A stretch of DNA of 64,000 nucleotides from Stygiobacter sp. Its GTDB lineage: Bacteria; Pseudomonadota; Alphaproteobacteria; Rhodospirillales; Magnetospirillaceae. Where the stretch lies: NCBI GenBank assembly GCA_006218045.1, contig VBWB01000010.1:48813-112812 (forward strand). The letters run 5' to 3'. The translations under genes were made by a program, and so were the position numbers. Positions 30,417 through 37,847 of this stretch are shown here, one piece after another; position 1 is the first letter of the stretch; every line of letters starts with the position of its first letter. A model generated the notes under the pieces. That model saw only the letters and a list, made by a program, of their open reading frames with translations, ran no database searches and was not told the DNA's origin.

Positions 30417-30641
30417 ATGAAGAACGACATTCATCCCGACTACCATGAGATCAACGTGGTGATGACGGACGGCACCGAATTCAAGACCCGTTCGACCATG
30501 GGCAAGGCCGGCGACACTCTGCGTCTGGATATCGATCCCAAGTCCCATCCGGCTTGGACCGGTGTGCACCGCATGGTGGACTCGGGCGGTCAGATCGCCA
30601 AGTTCAACAAGCGTTTCGCCAGCTTCGGCATCAAGTCGTAA
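30417..30641 (+). CDS. rpmE: 50S ribosomal protein L31
   Basis: 74 residues. Start [19 protein letters not shown] and the block HPAWTG are diagnostic for L31. The protein lacks the CxxC zinc-binding cysteines of the zinc-containing form, so it is the zinc-free type in sequence. It has its own promoter upstream and a strong intrinsic terminator 44 bp downstream, so it is a single-gene unit. Confidence 0.97.
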   Translation: MKNDIHPDYHEINVVMTDGTEFKTRSTMGKAGDTLRLDIDPKSHPAWTGVHRMVDSGGQIAKFNKRFASFGIKS

Positions 30642-30684
30642 GGCTTTACCGCTTGCGGTTTTCCACCGCGCGATGGTTGAAAAG

Positions 30685-30719
30685 AATGCCGTCGGATCCT
30701 TGATCCGGCGGCATTTTTT
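30685..30719 (+). terminator. Intrinsic terminator of rpmE
   Basis: A 14-bp stem (AATGCCGTCGGATC / GATCCGGCGGCATT, one G-T pair) with a short loop is followed by six T residues, 44 bases after the rpmE stop codon. Confidence 0.92.
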
Positions 30720-30810
30720 CTGCTTTATGGTGGACTTCGCAGCGCGAAGACGGTAGAGCAAGGCGGGGTAGGAAAGGCTCTCGAGCCGATTAGGCGGACG
30801 CGCGTTAACC

Positions 30811-32598
30811 ATGATCATCGTCCACTACGAGGTGTATGTCCTCGAAGGCCGCGGATGGATGCTGCATGCGCGTTTTCCACGCATGGAGAGAGAGGGCGCC
30901 TTGGCCGAAGCCAAGGAGTTGGAAAATACCCTGAAGATCAAGGTCAGGGTGGTCCGTGAGACCTATTACACCGATAACAACGCCTTTGAAGAAGCCGAGA
31001 TCTATATCACCGGCGGCAAACTGCCCGACCGCAATCCTTCCCCCCCAGCCGGCGGCGGCAAATCCGGTGGTGGTGGCGGCCACGGCAACGGCGCCGCGGC
31101 GCGTAAGCCGGCCGGCACGGCCAAGGCGACCGCCGCCGTGGCCACCCTGCGCAAGACCGGAGCGGCCAAGGCGCGGCCTAAGCCCAAGGGCAGCGATGAG
31201 GAGATCGCCCGCGCCCGCCAATTGATCGGCCGGCTGCTGGCCATCGTCGCCTTTGCCCTGGCGGCGGCGTTGCTGGCCATCAAGATCACTCCCAACGTCA
31301 TTCTGATGCTGTGGAAGATGGGGTTCGGCATCAAGGTCGATGCCAATACCTATAGCCAACTGCTATTGCTGGTCTTCGCCCTGACTTTTTTGATGGTGGC
31401 CGTGCCCTTGGGCATGAAGTTCCTGCCGCGCAAGACCGCTATGCCCAAGTTCCGTGCCCCCAGCCTGGCTTTGGCCGGGGCGGGGGAGGGGGGGGGGGCG
31501 GCCCGGCCGGCGATCAGTCGGGAGATGAAGAAGTCCTTGGACAAGCTGGCCAAGGAAGCGGCGCAAGAAGGGGTGTCGGTCAAGGGCGATGACGACGACT
31601 TACCGCCTTTGGATTTGGGTTTGGACGCCGACAAACCGAGCGCCGCCGAGCCGGAAAAGGGCGTGGAGACATCAGAGGACAAAGCCGCGTCCGGACAAAG
31701 CGTCGAAGCCCAGATGCCCAAGGTTTCCCGCTTTCTCGACGGGGCCATGGAGCAATGCCGGCAAGAACGCATCACCATGGACAATTACAACAAGTTCGCC
31801 CTGCATCTGTATATGGCCGGTGCGGTCGAGGCCCTGGCCGAGTTCCGTAAACTGGGCGGCAAGGCGGTCGAACCGTTGATGAAGGATGCGCTCGACGTCT
31901 TGGGCACCAGGGCCGACAGCGCCAAGTCCTTCCATGAGAAATTGCCCGAATACCGGCGTGAGGCCCGCTACAAGGCGGTGATCGAGGCCGGGCACAACGC
32001 CATGGGCAATTATCTGCTGGGCGACGAGATGGGCGCGCATATCTCGTTGCGCGACGTCTTCCGCGAATGGAACCGCAAGGTCGACCACAAGCAGGGGCAG
32101 ATGATGACCGTGCTGTTCACCGACATGGTCGATTCCACCAACATGACCCAGATCCGGGGCGATGCCGCCGCCCAGGAAATCGTCCGCCGGCACAATCTGA
32201 TCGTGCGCAACGCCCTGTCGAAATTCGGCGGCCACGAGGTCAAGCATACCGGTGACGGCATCATGGCGTCGTTCCTGTCGGCGGCGGGGGCCATCGACGC
32301 CATGATCCAGGTGCAGCGCCAAGTGGCCGAGCACAATGACCGCATGCCCAACCAGACCCTGCATCTGCGTATCGGCCTCAATGCCGGTGAACCGATCCAG
32401 GAAGAAGACGATCTGTTCGGTTCCACCGTCCAGCTTGCCGCCCGCGTCTGCGCCGCCACCGGCACCGACGAAATCTATTGCACCGCCTCGGTGATGGAAT
32501 TGTCGGGCAAGCCCAATTCCATGTTCCGCTCGGTCGGCGCCAAGGCGGTCAAGGGCTTCCGCGATCCCATCACCATGTACGACATCGTCTGGCGGTAG
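30811..32598 (+). CDS. Membrane-anchored class III adenylate/guanylate cyclase
   Basis: 595 residues. Residues 1-75 form a small soluble domain (YEVYVLEGRGWMLHARFP) followed by a glycine/alanine/lysine-rich linker. Two membrane helices follow at roughly 140-160 and 185-205 (LLAIVAFALAAALLAIKI; LLLLVFALTFLMVAVPLG). After an acidic linker and a helical region, the catalytic domain occupies about 425-595: MTVLFTDMVDSTNMTQIRG has the metal-binding Asp, HTGDGIMASF the second, and RIGLNAGEPIQEEDDLFG the substrate region. It should make cAMP (or cGMP) at the inner membrane. The small N-terminal domain may sense a signal; its ligand is unknown. It appears monocistronic. Confidence 0.88.
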   Translation: MIIVHYEVYVLEGRGWMLHARFPRMEREGALAEAKELENTLKIKVRVVRETYYTDNNAFEEAEIYITGGKLPDRNPSPPAGGGKSGGGGGHGNGAAARKPAGTAKATAAVATLRKTGAAKARPKPKGSDEEIARARQLIGRLLAIVAFALAAALLAIKITPNVILMLWKMGFGIKVDANTYSQLLLLVFALTFLMVAVPLGMKFLPRKTAMPKFRAPSLALAGAGEGGGAARPAISREMKKSLDKLAKEAAQEGVSVKGDDDDLPPLDLGLDADKPSAAEPEKGVETSEDKAASGQSVEAQMPKVSRFLDGAMEQCRQERITMDNYNKFALHLYMAGAVEALAEFRKLGGKAVEPLMKDALDVLGTRADSAKSFHEKLPEYRREARYKAVIEAGHNAMGNYLLGDEMGAHISLRDVFREWNRKVDHKQGQMMTVLFTDMVDSTNMTQIRGDAAAQEIVRRHNLIVRNALSKFGGHEVKHTGDGIMASFLSAAGAIDAMIQVQRQVAEHNDRMPNQTLHLRIGLNAGEPIQEEDDLFGSTVQLAARVCAATGTDEIYCTASVMELSGKPNSMFRSVGAKAVKGFRDPITMYDIVWR

Positions 32599-32783
32599 AG
32601 CGGTAGAGGCTTGGGGCTTATACCAAATCCCGGTGAGGGGGCCTCGGCGGGATTAGGCTTAAATGCGACGCATCCATACCTTTCATACCAAAGCGGCCAA
32701 TGAATTGACCGGTTGTATCGCCCATCGCCGAGCGTGGCCATCCGGCCGCTTGGCCGCCGCCGCATGGGCGCCGGGACATGGTA

Positions 32784-33416
32784 TTACGCGTTCTGCCCCT
32801 GGGCGAAGAAGGCGGCTTGGTTTTTGCCGGCCCTTTTGGCGGCATACAAAGCCTGATCGGCCTGCTTCATCATATCGTCAAGGGATCGCGGCCCGGTCTC
32901 GGCGCTGTGGGCGATGCCGGTGCTGGAACCAACCTTCAGGATCACTCCGGATTCCTCCAAGACGACGTCCTGGCTCAGAGTTTCGAGTACCCGCAGACCG
33001 ACACTCAACGCCTGCTCCGCGGTTTTACATCCTGTCAGGATGATCAGGAATTCGTCCCCACCCATGCGACCGGCAAGGTCATTGTGGCGGTTGACGGCCT
33101 GTAGCCGTTGGCCAACGGCGCGCAGAACGGCATCCCCGGCATCATGGCCGTAGGTATCATTGATTGACTTGAATCCATCAAGATCAAGGGCGATGACGGC
33201 AAAGGGAATGTTCAGGTCCTGCCATTCCGTCCAGGCGGCACCCAACGCCTCGTTGAGGCTGGTTCGGTTTGGCAGGTCGGTCAGCATGTCTTTGAAGGCA
33301 AGGCGATGCAGGGTCTGTTCGGCACGGCGCCTTTGCGTCTTCACAGCTGGGACGCAAAACGATGCCCGCGAGAGTGGGGATTTAGAGCTCATGTTGTTCC
33401 GGCACTTGCGCGGCAT
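32784..33416 (-). CDS. GGDEF diguanylate cyclase, lacking a sensor domain
   Basis: 210 residues. The core is complete: LAFKDMLTDLPNRTSLNEAL, ALDLDGFKSINDTYGHDAGD, the catalytic GRMGGDEFLIIL and ADQALYAAKRAGKNQ. An allosteric I-site RxxD (RHND) sits five residues before GGDEF, so product inhibition by c-di-GMP is expected. The protein begins within the linker that normally follows a PAS or membrane sensor (RRRAEQTLHRLAF), preceded by only about 25 unrelated basic residues with no good ribosome-binding site. It may be a truncated remnant of a larger receptor. ATG 33392 is an alternative start. Confidence 0.82.
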   Translation of the reverse strand: MPRKCRNNMSSKSPLSRASFCVPAVKTQRRRAEQTLHRLAFKDMLTDLPNRTSLNEALGAAWTEWQDLNIPFAVIALDLDGFKSINDTYGHDAGDAVLRAVGQRLQAVNRHNDLAGRMGGDEFLIILTGCKTAEQALSVGLRVLETLSQDVVLEESGVILKVGSSTGIAHSAETGPRSLDDMMKQADQALYAAKRAGKNQAAFFAQGQNA

Positions 33417-33481
33417 TTGATGATCGGGTATAAATCTATTGCCTCCTTTAACTGCCCGTAGGGCTATCTGGAGGCGAGATA

Positions 33482-33628
33482 ATGGTTAAAGCCATCCTTT
33501 TGGTTGCCGTTACGGGTTTGACCCTGGCCGTTGTCTTCCTCGGCCTTTCCCTGACTGGAGTCCATGGGACTGTCAGGGGTTCTTTCAAGAACATTCAAAT
33601 TGAGTTGCGGACTCTACCTCAGCCGTGA
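33482..33628 (+). CDS. Small single-helix membrane protein
   Basis: 48 residues. ATG 33482 is preceded by a good ribosome-binding site (GGAGGCGAG, 33470-33478). The protein is one hydrophobic helix (AILLVAVTGLTLAVVFLGLSL) with a short polar tail ending LRTLPQP. No homologue is recognised. It sits between the truncated GGDEF gene and the AT-rich DUF3800 gene, and has the GC content of the host rather than of the insert. Confidence 0.5.
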   Translation: MVKAILLVAVTGLTLAVVFLGLSLTGVHGTVRGSFKNIQIELRTLPQP

Positions 33629-33646
33629 GTAGCTCCGCGCCGATCG

Positions 33647-34501
33647 TCAGAGCGGGAGTTCCGGCTCAAGCGGTAGGGGGAGTTGTGCGCAAATGCGCCG
33701 GATTTGCTGGGTTCCTTGGCACTGAAAAAAGCTGTTTTCCGACAAAAGTTCTCGGAATCTATTCCCGTACTCATTTCTATAATGCTTGTAAGATGGGTGT
33801 GGGTTTGCGCAGTATTGTCCCATTATTTTGCCGGCGAGAAAGCATATCCAGTCGGCGATTTGTATGCCTTGAGACCATTTGCTGTCGGAAAATGAAGGGT
33901 ATTTCCTTACATATTTGTGATATTTATTGTCTGATATAATTGAGCTGATAACATCAGTTCTTTTATTTTCTTTGTCGAGCTGGTGTCTGTCAAAAAAAAT
34001 AACTATTTCATCTTTAAGTTTCTTGGCGTCGCTATGGATGTGTTTGATGAGTGGATCAAGTGTGTCCAGCATGAGGTTCGGCTTTGCGCCGTCAGTTTTA
34101 AAGAATTTCTTCTCGTAGCCGTGTAAAAATATTTTTCCGCCTGACGATTCTATGAGATTGAATAGGCGATTTGTCGTTCTGTGTGCTTGTTTTTTTCTGA
34201 AATTAGAGCTGCCAGACTCGAGTTCTCTATTATATAGCACGGTTCTTGACTTGCGTTCATATATGATTTTTAGAGTCTCTGCTCGGCCGAGTTTGTTGAG
34301 ATTAAAGGTCCCCTTTGGTGCGGGGCCCTGATAGTTATCAGAGATGAGGTTGGCTTTGACGAGAAGGAAATTGCGGGAGAGTTCATCGAACTGTGATGCT
34401 TTAATGAGCAATCCGGCATATCCAAAGGCCGGATGAAATGAATTTGAGGTGGGGTTTAAAAAGCCTTGGTTTCCGAATTCATCCAGGAATGCCAGCCACA
34501 T
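33647..34501 (-). CDS. DUF3800 domain protein on an AT-rich insert
   Basis: 284 residues. The DUF3800 hallmarks are an N-terminal acidic strand motif (WLAFLDEFGNQGF, the D-E-x-G type seen in the family), a middle FFDRHQLDKENKR and the C-terminal QIADWICFLAGK with a conserved Asp. The family is thought to have an RNase-H-like fold and is frequent in mobile and defence islands (family knowledge); its activity is not established. Base composition is strikingly AT-rich and codon use (AAA, TTT, ATA, GAT) unlike all neighbours, so it is probably horizontally acquired. No integrase or partner gene is present beside it. Confidence 0.75.
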   Translation of the reverse strand: MWLAFLDEFGNQGFLNPTSNSFHPAFGYAGLLIKASQFDELSRNFLLVKANLISDNYQGPAPKGTFNLNKLGRAETLKIIYERKSRTVLYNRELESGSSNFRKKQAHRTTNRLFNLIESSGGKIFLHGYEKKFFKTDGAKPNLMLDTLDPLIKHIHSDAKKLKDEIVIFFDRHQLDKENKRTDVISSIISDNKYHKYVRKYPSFSDSKWSQGIQIADWICFLAGKIMGQYCANPHPSYKHYRNEYGNRFRELLSENSFFQCQGTQQIRRICAQLPLPLEPELPL

Positions 34502-34562
34502 GTGCGTAGACCCTCTATTCTTCTCTTATAGAGAGTGGCACTTTCTCGAAATGTGTCAAACC

Positions 34563-34609
34563 TAAAAAAGCCAAACCCGCACACAGCTTTTAATCGCTTT
34601 GTGCGGGTT
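34563..34609 (-). terminator. Intrinsic terminator downstream of iorB
   Basis: Arms AACCCGCACACAGC (34574-34587) and GCTTTGTGCGGGTT (34596-34609) pair with one mismatch. On the minus strand the hairpin is followed by GGCTTTTTTAGG. It lies about 130 bp after the iorB stop and would end the iorAB transcript. Confidence 0.8.
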
Positions 34610-34643
34610 GGGTCTCAGTGCTCGACGAAGGGATCGGATTTAG

Positions 34644-34661
34644 CTTGAGAGTTTGATCCTG
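34644..34661 (+). other. Short 16S rRNA 5'-end-like sequence
   Basis: CTTGAGAGTTTGATCCTG matches the well-known start of bacterial 16S rRNA (the region of the universal 27F primer). The match stops there: the next bases are ACCTTCTGCC rather than GCTCAG. It is therefore an isolated fragment, not an rRNA gene, located between the AT-rich DUF3800 insert and iorB. Confidence 0.5.
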
Positions 34662-34737
34662 ACCTTCTGCCAGCAACAGGCATTCCCTTGATGGGGCACT
34701 ATTTGTACCGCCATTGAATTAGCGGGTCAAATTAATT

Positions 34738-35364
34738 CTAGCCGTTGGCGGCCAACGCCTGCTGGCTGGCCCGTGCCGCCGCCCGACCCAACGAAAACGC
34801 CTTTTGGTTGACCTCGACCATGGCCGGCTTCCTGACGCGGAAGCGTCCGACGATCTGTTCTTCCAGGTCGTCCGCCGGAAAGGGCAGGTAATCGGCGATG
34901 GCGCCCAGCATGATGGTGTTGACCAGCCGCAAATCACCCAACGCGCGGGCGATGGCGCCGCCGTCGAAATCATACACGGTGACACCGGCGGCGCGCATCT
35001 GCGCCACCGGATCGTCCGGGTATTTGAACAGGCCCACCGACACCACCGGCGGGGTCAGGCGGATGGTGTTGACCATGGCGACACCGCCGGGGCGCAGCAT
35101 GTCGGTCCAGCGCGACCCTTCCGCCACCTCGAAACCGACCAGGATATCGGCGGTGCCCGGGGTGATCACCGGCGACCACACCTTTTTGCCGAAGCGGACA
35201 TGGCTGGTGACGACGCCGCCGCGCTGGGCCATGCCGGCCACTTCCGATTTCTTGACGTCGAAGCCCTTGGCGATGGCGGTCTGGGCCAGAATCTCGGCGG
35301 CGGTCATCACGCCTTGGCCGCCAATGCCGCAGACCAGGATGTTGGTGATGATGGTGTCGCTCAT
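34738..35364 (-). CDS. iorB: Indolepyruvate ferredoxin oxidoreductase, beta subunit
   Basis: 208 residues from ATG 35364, which overlaps the iorA stop codon (ATGA). With IorA it oxidatively decarboxylates aryl-pyruvates (from Trp, Phe, Tyr) to aryl-acetyl-CoA, passing electrons to ferredoxin. The gamma-domain fold is recognisable from NILVCGIGGQGVMTAAEILA, VKKSEVAGMAQRGGVVTSHVRFG and NTIMLGAIADYLPFP. A terminator lies about 130 bp downstream. Confidence 0.93.
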   Translation of the reverse strand: MSDTIITNILVCGIGGQGVMTAAEILAQTAIAKGFDVKKSEVAGMAQRGGVVTSHVRFGKKVWSPVITPGTADILVGFEVAEGSRWTDMLRPGGVAMVNTIRLTPPVVSVGLFKYPDDPVAQMRAAGVTVYDFDGGAIARALGDLRLVNTIMLGAIADYLPFPADDLEEQIVGRFRVRKPAMVEVNQKAFSLGRAAARASQQALAANG

Positions 35365-37220
35365 TGCGCCGCCTCCTTCAGCGAGTGCAGGGGGACGATG
35401 GCCTTGGGGCCGCAGGAATCGACGCACATATGGCAGCCGGTGCACATGGCGGTGTCGATGGTGGTGAATTTCAGCTCGACGTCGGGCATGTTGGGGCGTT
35501 GGCGAACACCGGTGCGGCTGACGGTGATGGCCGGGCAGCCGACGTTCAGGCAGTTGCTGCAGCCGTTGCAATCGTCGTCGATCACCGCATAGGGCTTGAA
35601 GCCGTCATAGAATTCCGACAGCACGCACGGGCGGTCGGTGATGATCACCGACGGTTCTTTTACCTCGATCTCGTCCTTGATGGCCTTGAACAGTACCGGC
35701 AGCTTGTAGGGGTCGACCTTCTTGATGCGCTCGGGCTTGACCCCCAGGGCCTCGCACAATTTGGCGAAGTCGACGCGCGGCGCGTCCTCGCCGTGCAGAT
35801 CCTTGCCGGTGCCGGCATGGTTCTGGCCGCCGGTCATGCCGGTGGAGCGGTTGTCGAGCAAAAGCGTGGTGACGTTGCCGCGATTATAGACGATGTCCAG
35901 CAGGCCTTGCATGCCCATGTGCAGGAAGGTGGAATCGCCGATGACCGAGACCACCGCCTTGTCCTTGGTCTCTTCGCCGCGCGCCTTGTCCATGCCGAGC
36001 GCGATGCCCATGGAGGCGCCCATGGAAATGGTGGTGTCGAGCGCGTTCCACGGATGGCCGGCGCCCAGGGTGTAACAGCCGATATCGCCGGAAATCTGCA
36101 CCCGCTTCCTCAGCCGCGAAAGCGTGTAATAGACGCCCATATGCGGGCAGGCCGGGCACATGGTCGGCGGCCGCGGGAAGGGCTCGATCTTGGCATAGGC
36201 GGAAGGCGGCGGCGGTTCCTGGCCCAGCAGCTTGGCGATGGCCGGCAGCAGGACGTTGGGGGTCAACTCACCCAGACGCGGCAAGGTGTCCTTGCCGTGG
36301 ATGTCGTAAAGACCGGCGGCCTTCAATTCGTTTTCGATCAGGGGCTCGGTTTCTTCCACCACCACCAGCACGTCCACCTGGGCGCGGAAAGCCTTGATCG
36401 CCTCCACCGGCAACGGATAGGTGAAGCCCAGCTTGAGCACGGGGGCGTCGGGGAAGCTGTCGCGCACATGCATGAAGGCGGGGCCCGAGGTGACGAAGCC
36501 GATGCGGCGGTCGGAACCGGGATCGATCAGGTTCAAGGGCGATTTTTCCGCCTGGGCTCGCAATGCGTCCTCGCGGGCGATCTGCTTGGGCAGGGCGACT
36601 TTGGCGTTGGCCGGGGTCAGCACCCAGCGCTTGGCGTCGAGCTTGAAACCGGTGATGGCGCGGTCGTCGCGCTCGCCCACGGTGACCATGGCCTTGACGT
36701 GGCAGATGCGGGTGGTCAGGCGCAGGATGACCGGGGTGTTGAATTCCTCCGACAGGTCAAAGGCGATTTTGACCATCTCATAGGCTTCCTGGCTGTCCGC
36801 CGGCTCCAGGATCGGGACGTGGGCGAAGCGGCCCCAAAAGCGCGAATCCTGCTCGTTTTGCGACGACGACAGGCCGACATCGTCGGCCACCGCCACCACC
36901 ATGCCGCCGACCACGCCGGCCAGGGTCAGGGTCATGAAGGCATCCGAGGCGACGTTCATGCCCACATGCTTCATGGCGCAGAACGAGCGGGCGCCCGACA
37001 TGGAGGCGCCGATGGCTACTTCCATGGATACTTTCTCGTTCACCGACCATTCGGCGTAAAGGTCAGGGTATTGGGCGATGTTTTCCAGGATTTCCGTCGA
37101 CGGCGTGCCGGGATAGGCGGCGGCGACCTTGCAACCGGCCTCCCACACGCCGCGGGCAATGGCTTCGTTACCGGAAAGCAGCAAACGCGAGGCGGCCTTG
37201 GCCTGAACGGCAGCGGACAT
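35361..37220 (-). CDS. iorA: Indolepyruvate ferredoxin oxidoreductase, alpha subunit
   Basis: 619 residues. ATG 37220 is chosen over a GTG six bases earlier because AAGGAGT then sits 5 bases upstream. The order is: the pyrimidine-binding domain (LLSGNEAIARGVWEAG, AAYPGTPSTEI, EWSVNEKVSMEVAIGA), a central domain, the TPP-binding domain (GDIGCYTLGAGHPW, SVIGDSTFLHMGMQGL), and a C-terminal 2x[4Fe-4S] ferredoxin module with CNGCSNCLNVGCP and CTGCHMCVDSCGP. It is the catalytic subunit of the complex with IorB. The nearby phenylacetate-CoA ligase gene suggests a role in aromatic amino-acid turnover. Confidence 0.95.
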   Translation of the reverse strand: MSAAVQAKAASRLLLSGNEAIARGVWEAGCKVAAAYPGTPSTEILENIAQYPDLYAEWSVNEKVSMEVAIGASMSGARSFCAMKHVGMNVASDAFMTLTLAGVVGGMVVAVADDVGLSSSQNEQDSRFWGRFAHVPILEPADSQEAYEMVKIAFDLSEEFNTPVILRLTTRICHVKAMVTVGERDDRAITGFKLDAKRWVLTPANAKVALPKQIAREDALRAQAEKSPLNLIDPGSDRRIGFVTSGPAFMHVRDSFPDAPVLKLGFTYPLPVEAIKAFRAQVDVLVVVEETEPLIENELKAAGLYDIHGKDTLPRLGELTPNVLLPAIAKLLGQEPPPPSAYAKIEPFPRPPTMCPACPHMGVYYTLSRLRKRVQISGDIGCYTLGAGHPWNALDTTISMGASMGIALGMDKARGEETKDKAVVSVIGDSTFLHMGMQGLLDIVYNRGNVTTLLLDNRSTGMTGGQNHAGTGKDLHGEDAPRVDFAKLCEALGVKPERIKKVDPYKLPVLFKAIKDEIEVKEPSVIITDRPCVLSEFYDGFKPYAVIDDDCNGCSNCLNVGCPAITVSRTGVRQRPNMPDVELKFTTIDTAMCTGCHMCVDSCGPKAIVPLHSLKEAAQ

Positions 37221-37313
37221 GGACACTCCTTACACCCTGACCTGTCATTGTTTCATCGCCGGTGGCGGGAAGGGCAAGACCCTAGCATTATTCCGGTCAA
37301 TTCTGAACTATCT

Positions 37314-37847
37314 TCAAACGGCTTGTGTATCGCTTTCCTTGAGCTTGGTCAGGCGGCGGCACAGATACAGATTGCCGCTGCCGTAGCTGTCGAGACGGCG
37401 CTGCAATTCGCCGTCACAGGGGCGGAAATCCTGGAATCCCTTGCCGCGCCAATAGCTATCCTTGCCGGCGATGGCGATCAGGCTCAGCCTGTCGATGCTG
37501 TCGGCCAGGGCCAGCGCCTGAAGATGATCCAGATACACATCCACCCGCCCGGCCCCTTGCGCCTGCGGCATAAGGGCGACGTCGTGCAGGTGCAGGCAAT
37601 CGACCGGGCCGGGCAGGGCGCCCAAGGGGGCGTCGAGCAACGGTGGCCGGCCCAGGCTCCACACATGGGCGAAGGCGTAGCCGGCGATGGTGTCGTCATC
37701 CTCGACCAGCACCCGGCAGCCGTCAGCATAAAAGGCCAGCTTGTCGGCGAAGATTTCGAGCCGTTCCGGATAGCCGGGATGCAGGTGGGCGGCGATGGCC
37801 ATGACCCGGGGCAGATCATCGGCCCGCATGGGGCGCCAGTGCATCAT
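37314..37847 (-). CDS. GNAT-family acetyltransferase
   Basis: 177 residues; the start (ATGATG at 37847/37844) overlaps the stop of the ligase gene, so translation is coupled. The GNAT pattern is visible: WRPMRADDLPRVMAIAAHLH (alpha1), LVEDDDTIAGYAFAHVW, and HLHDVALMPQAQGAGRVDVY with a Q/R-xx-G-x-G/A acetyl-CoA loop (PQAQGAGRV). The acceptor is not known. Co-transcription with paaK suggests a modest role in the same pathway or in modifying the ligase (acyl-CoA synthetases are often controlled by lysine acetylation), which is inference only. Confidence 0.8.
   Translation of the reverse strand: MMHWRPMRADDLPRVMAIAAHLHPGYPERLEIFADKLAFYADGCRVLVEDDDTIAGYAFAHVWSLGRPPLLDAPLGALPGPVDCLHLHDVALMPQAQGAGRVDVYLDHLQALALADSIDRLSLIAIAGKDSYWRGKGFQDFRPCDGELQRRLDSYGSGNLYLCRRLTKLKESDTQAV

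Noticed and set aside
32599-32783. AATCCCG...CGGGATT inverted repeat after the cyclase gene
   Set aside because: A short 7-base pair of arms without a T run; could be a weak terminator but not distinct enough from background in GC-rich sequence.
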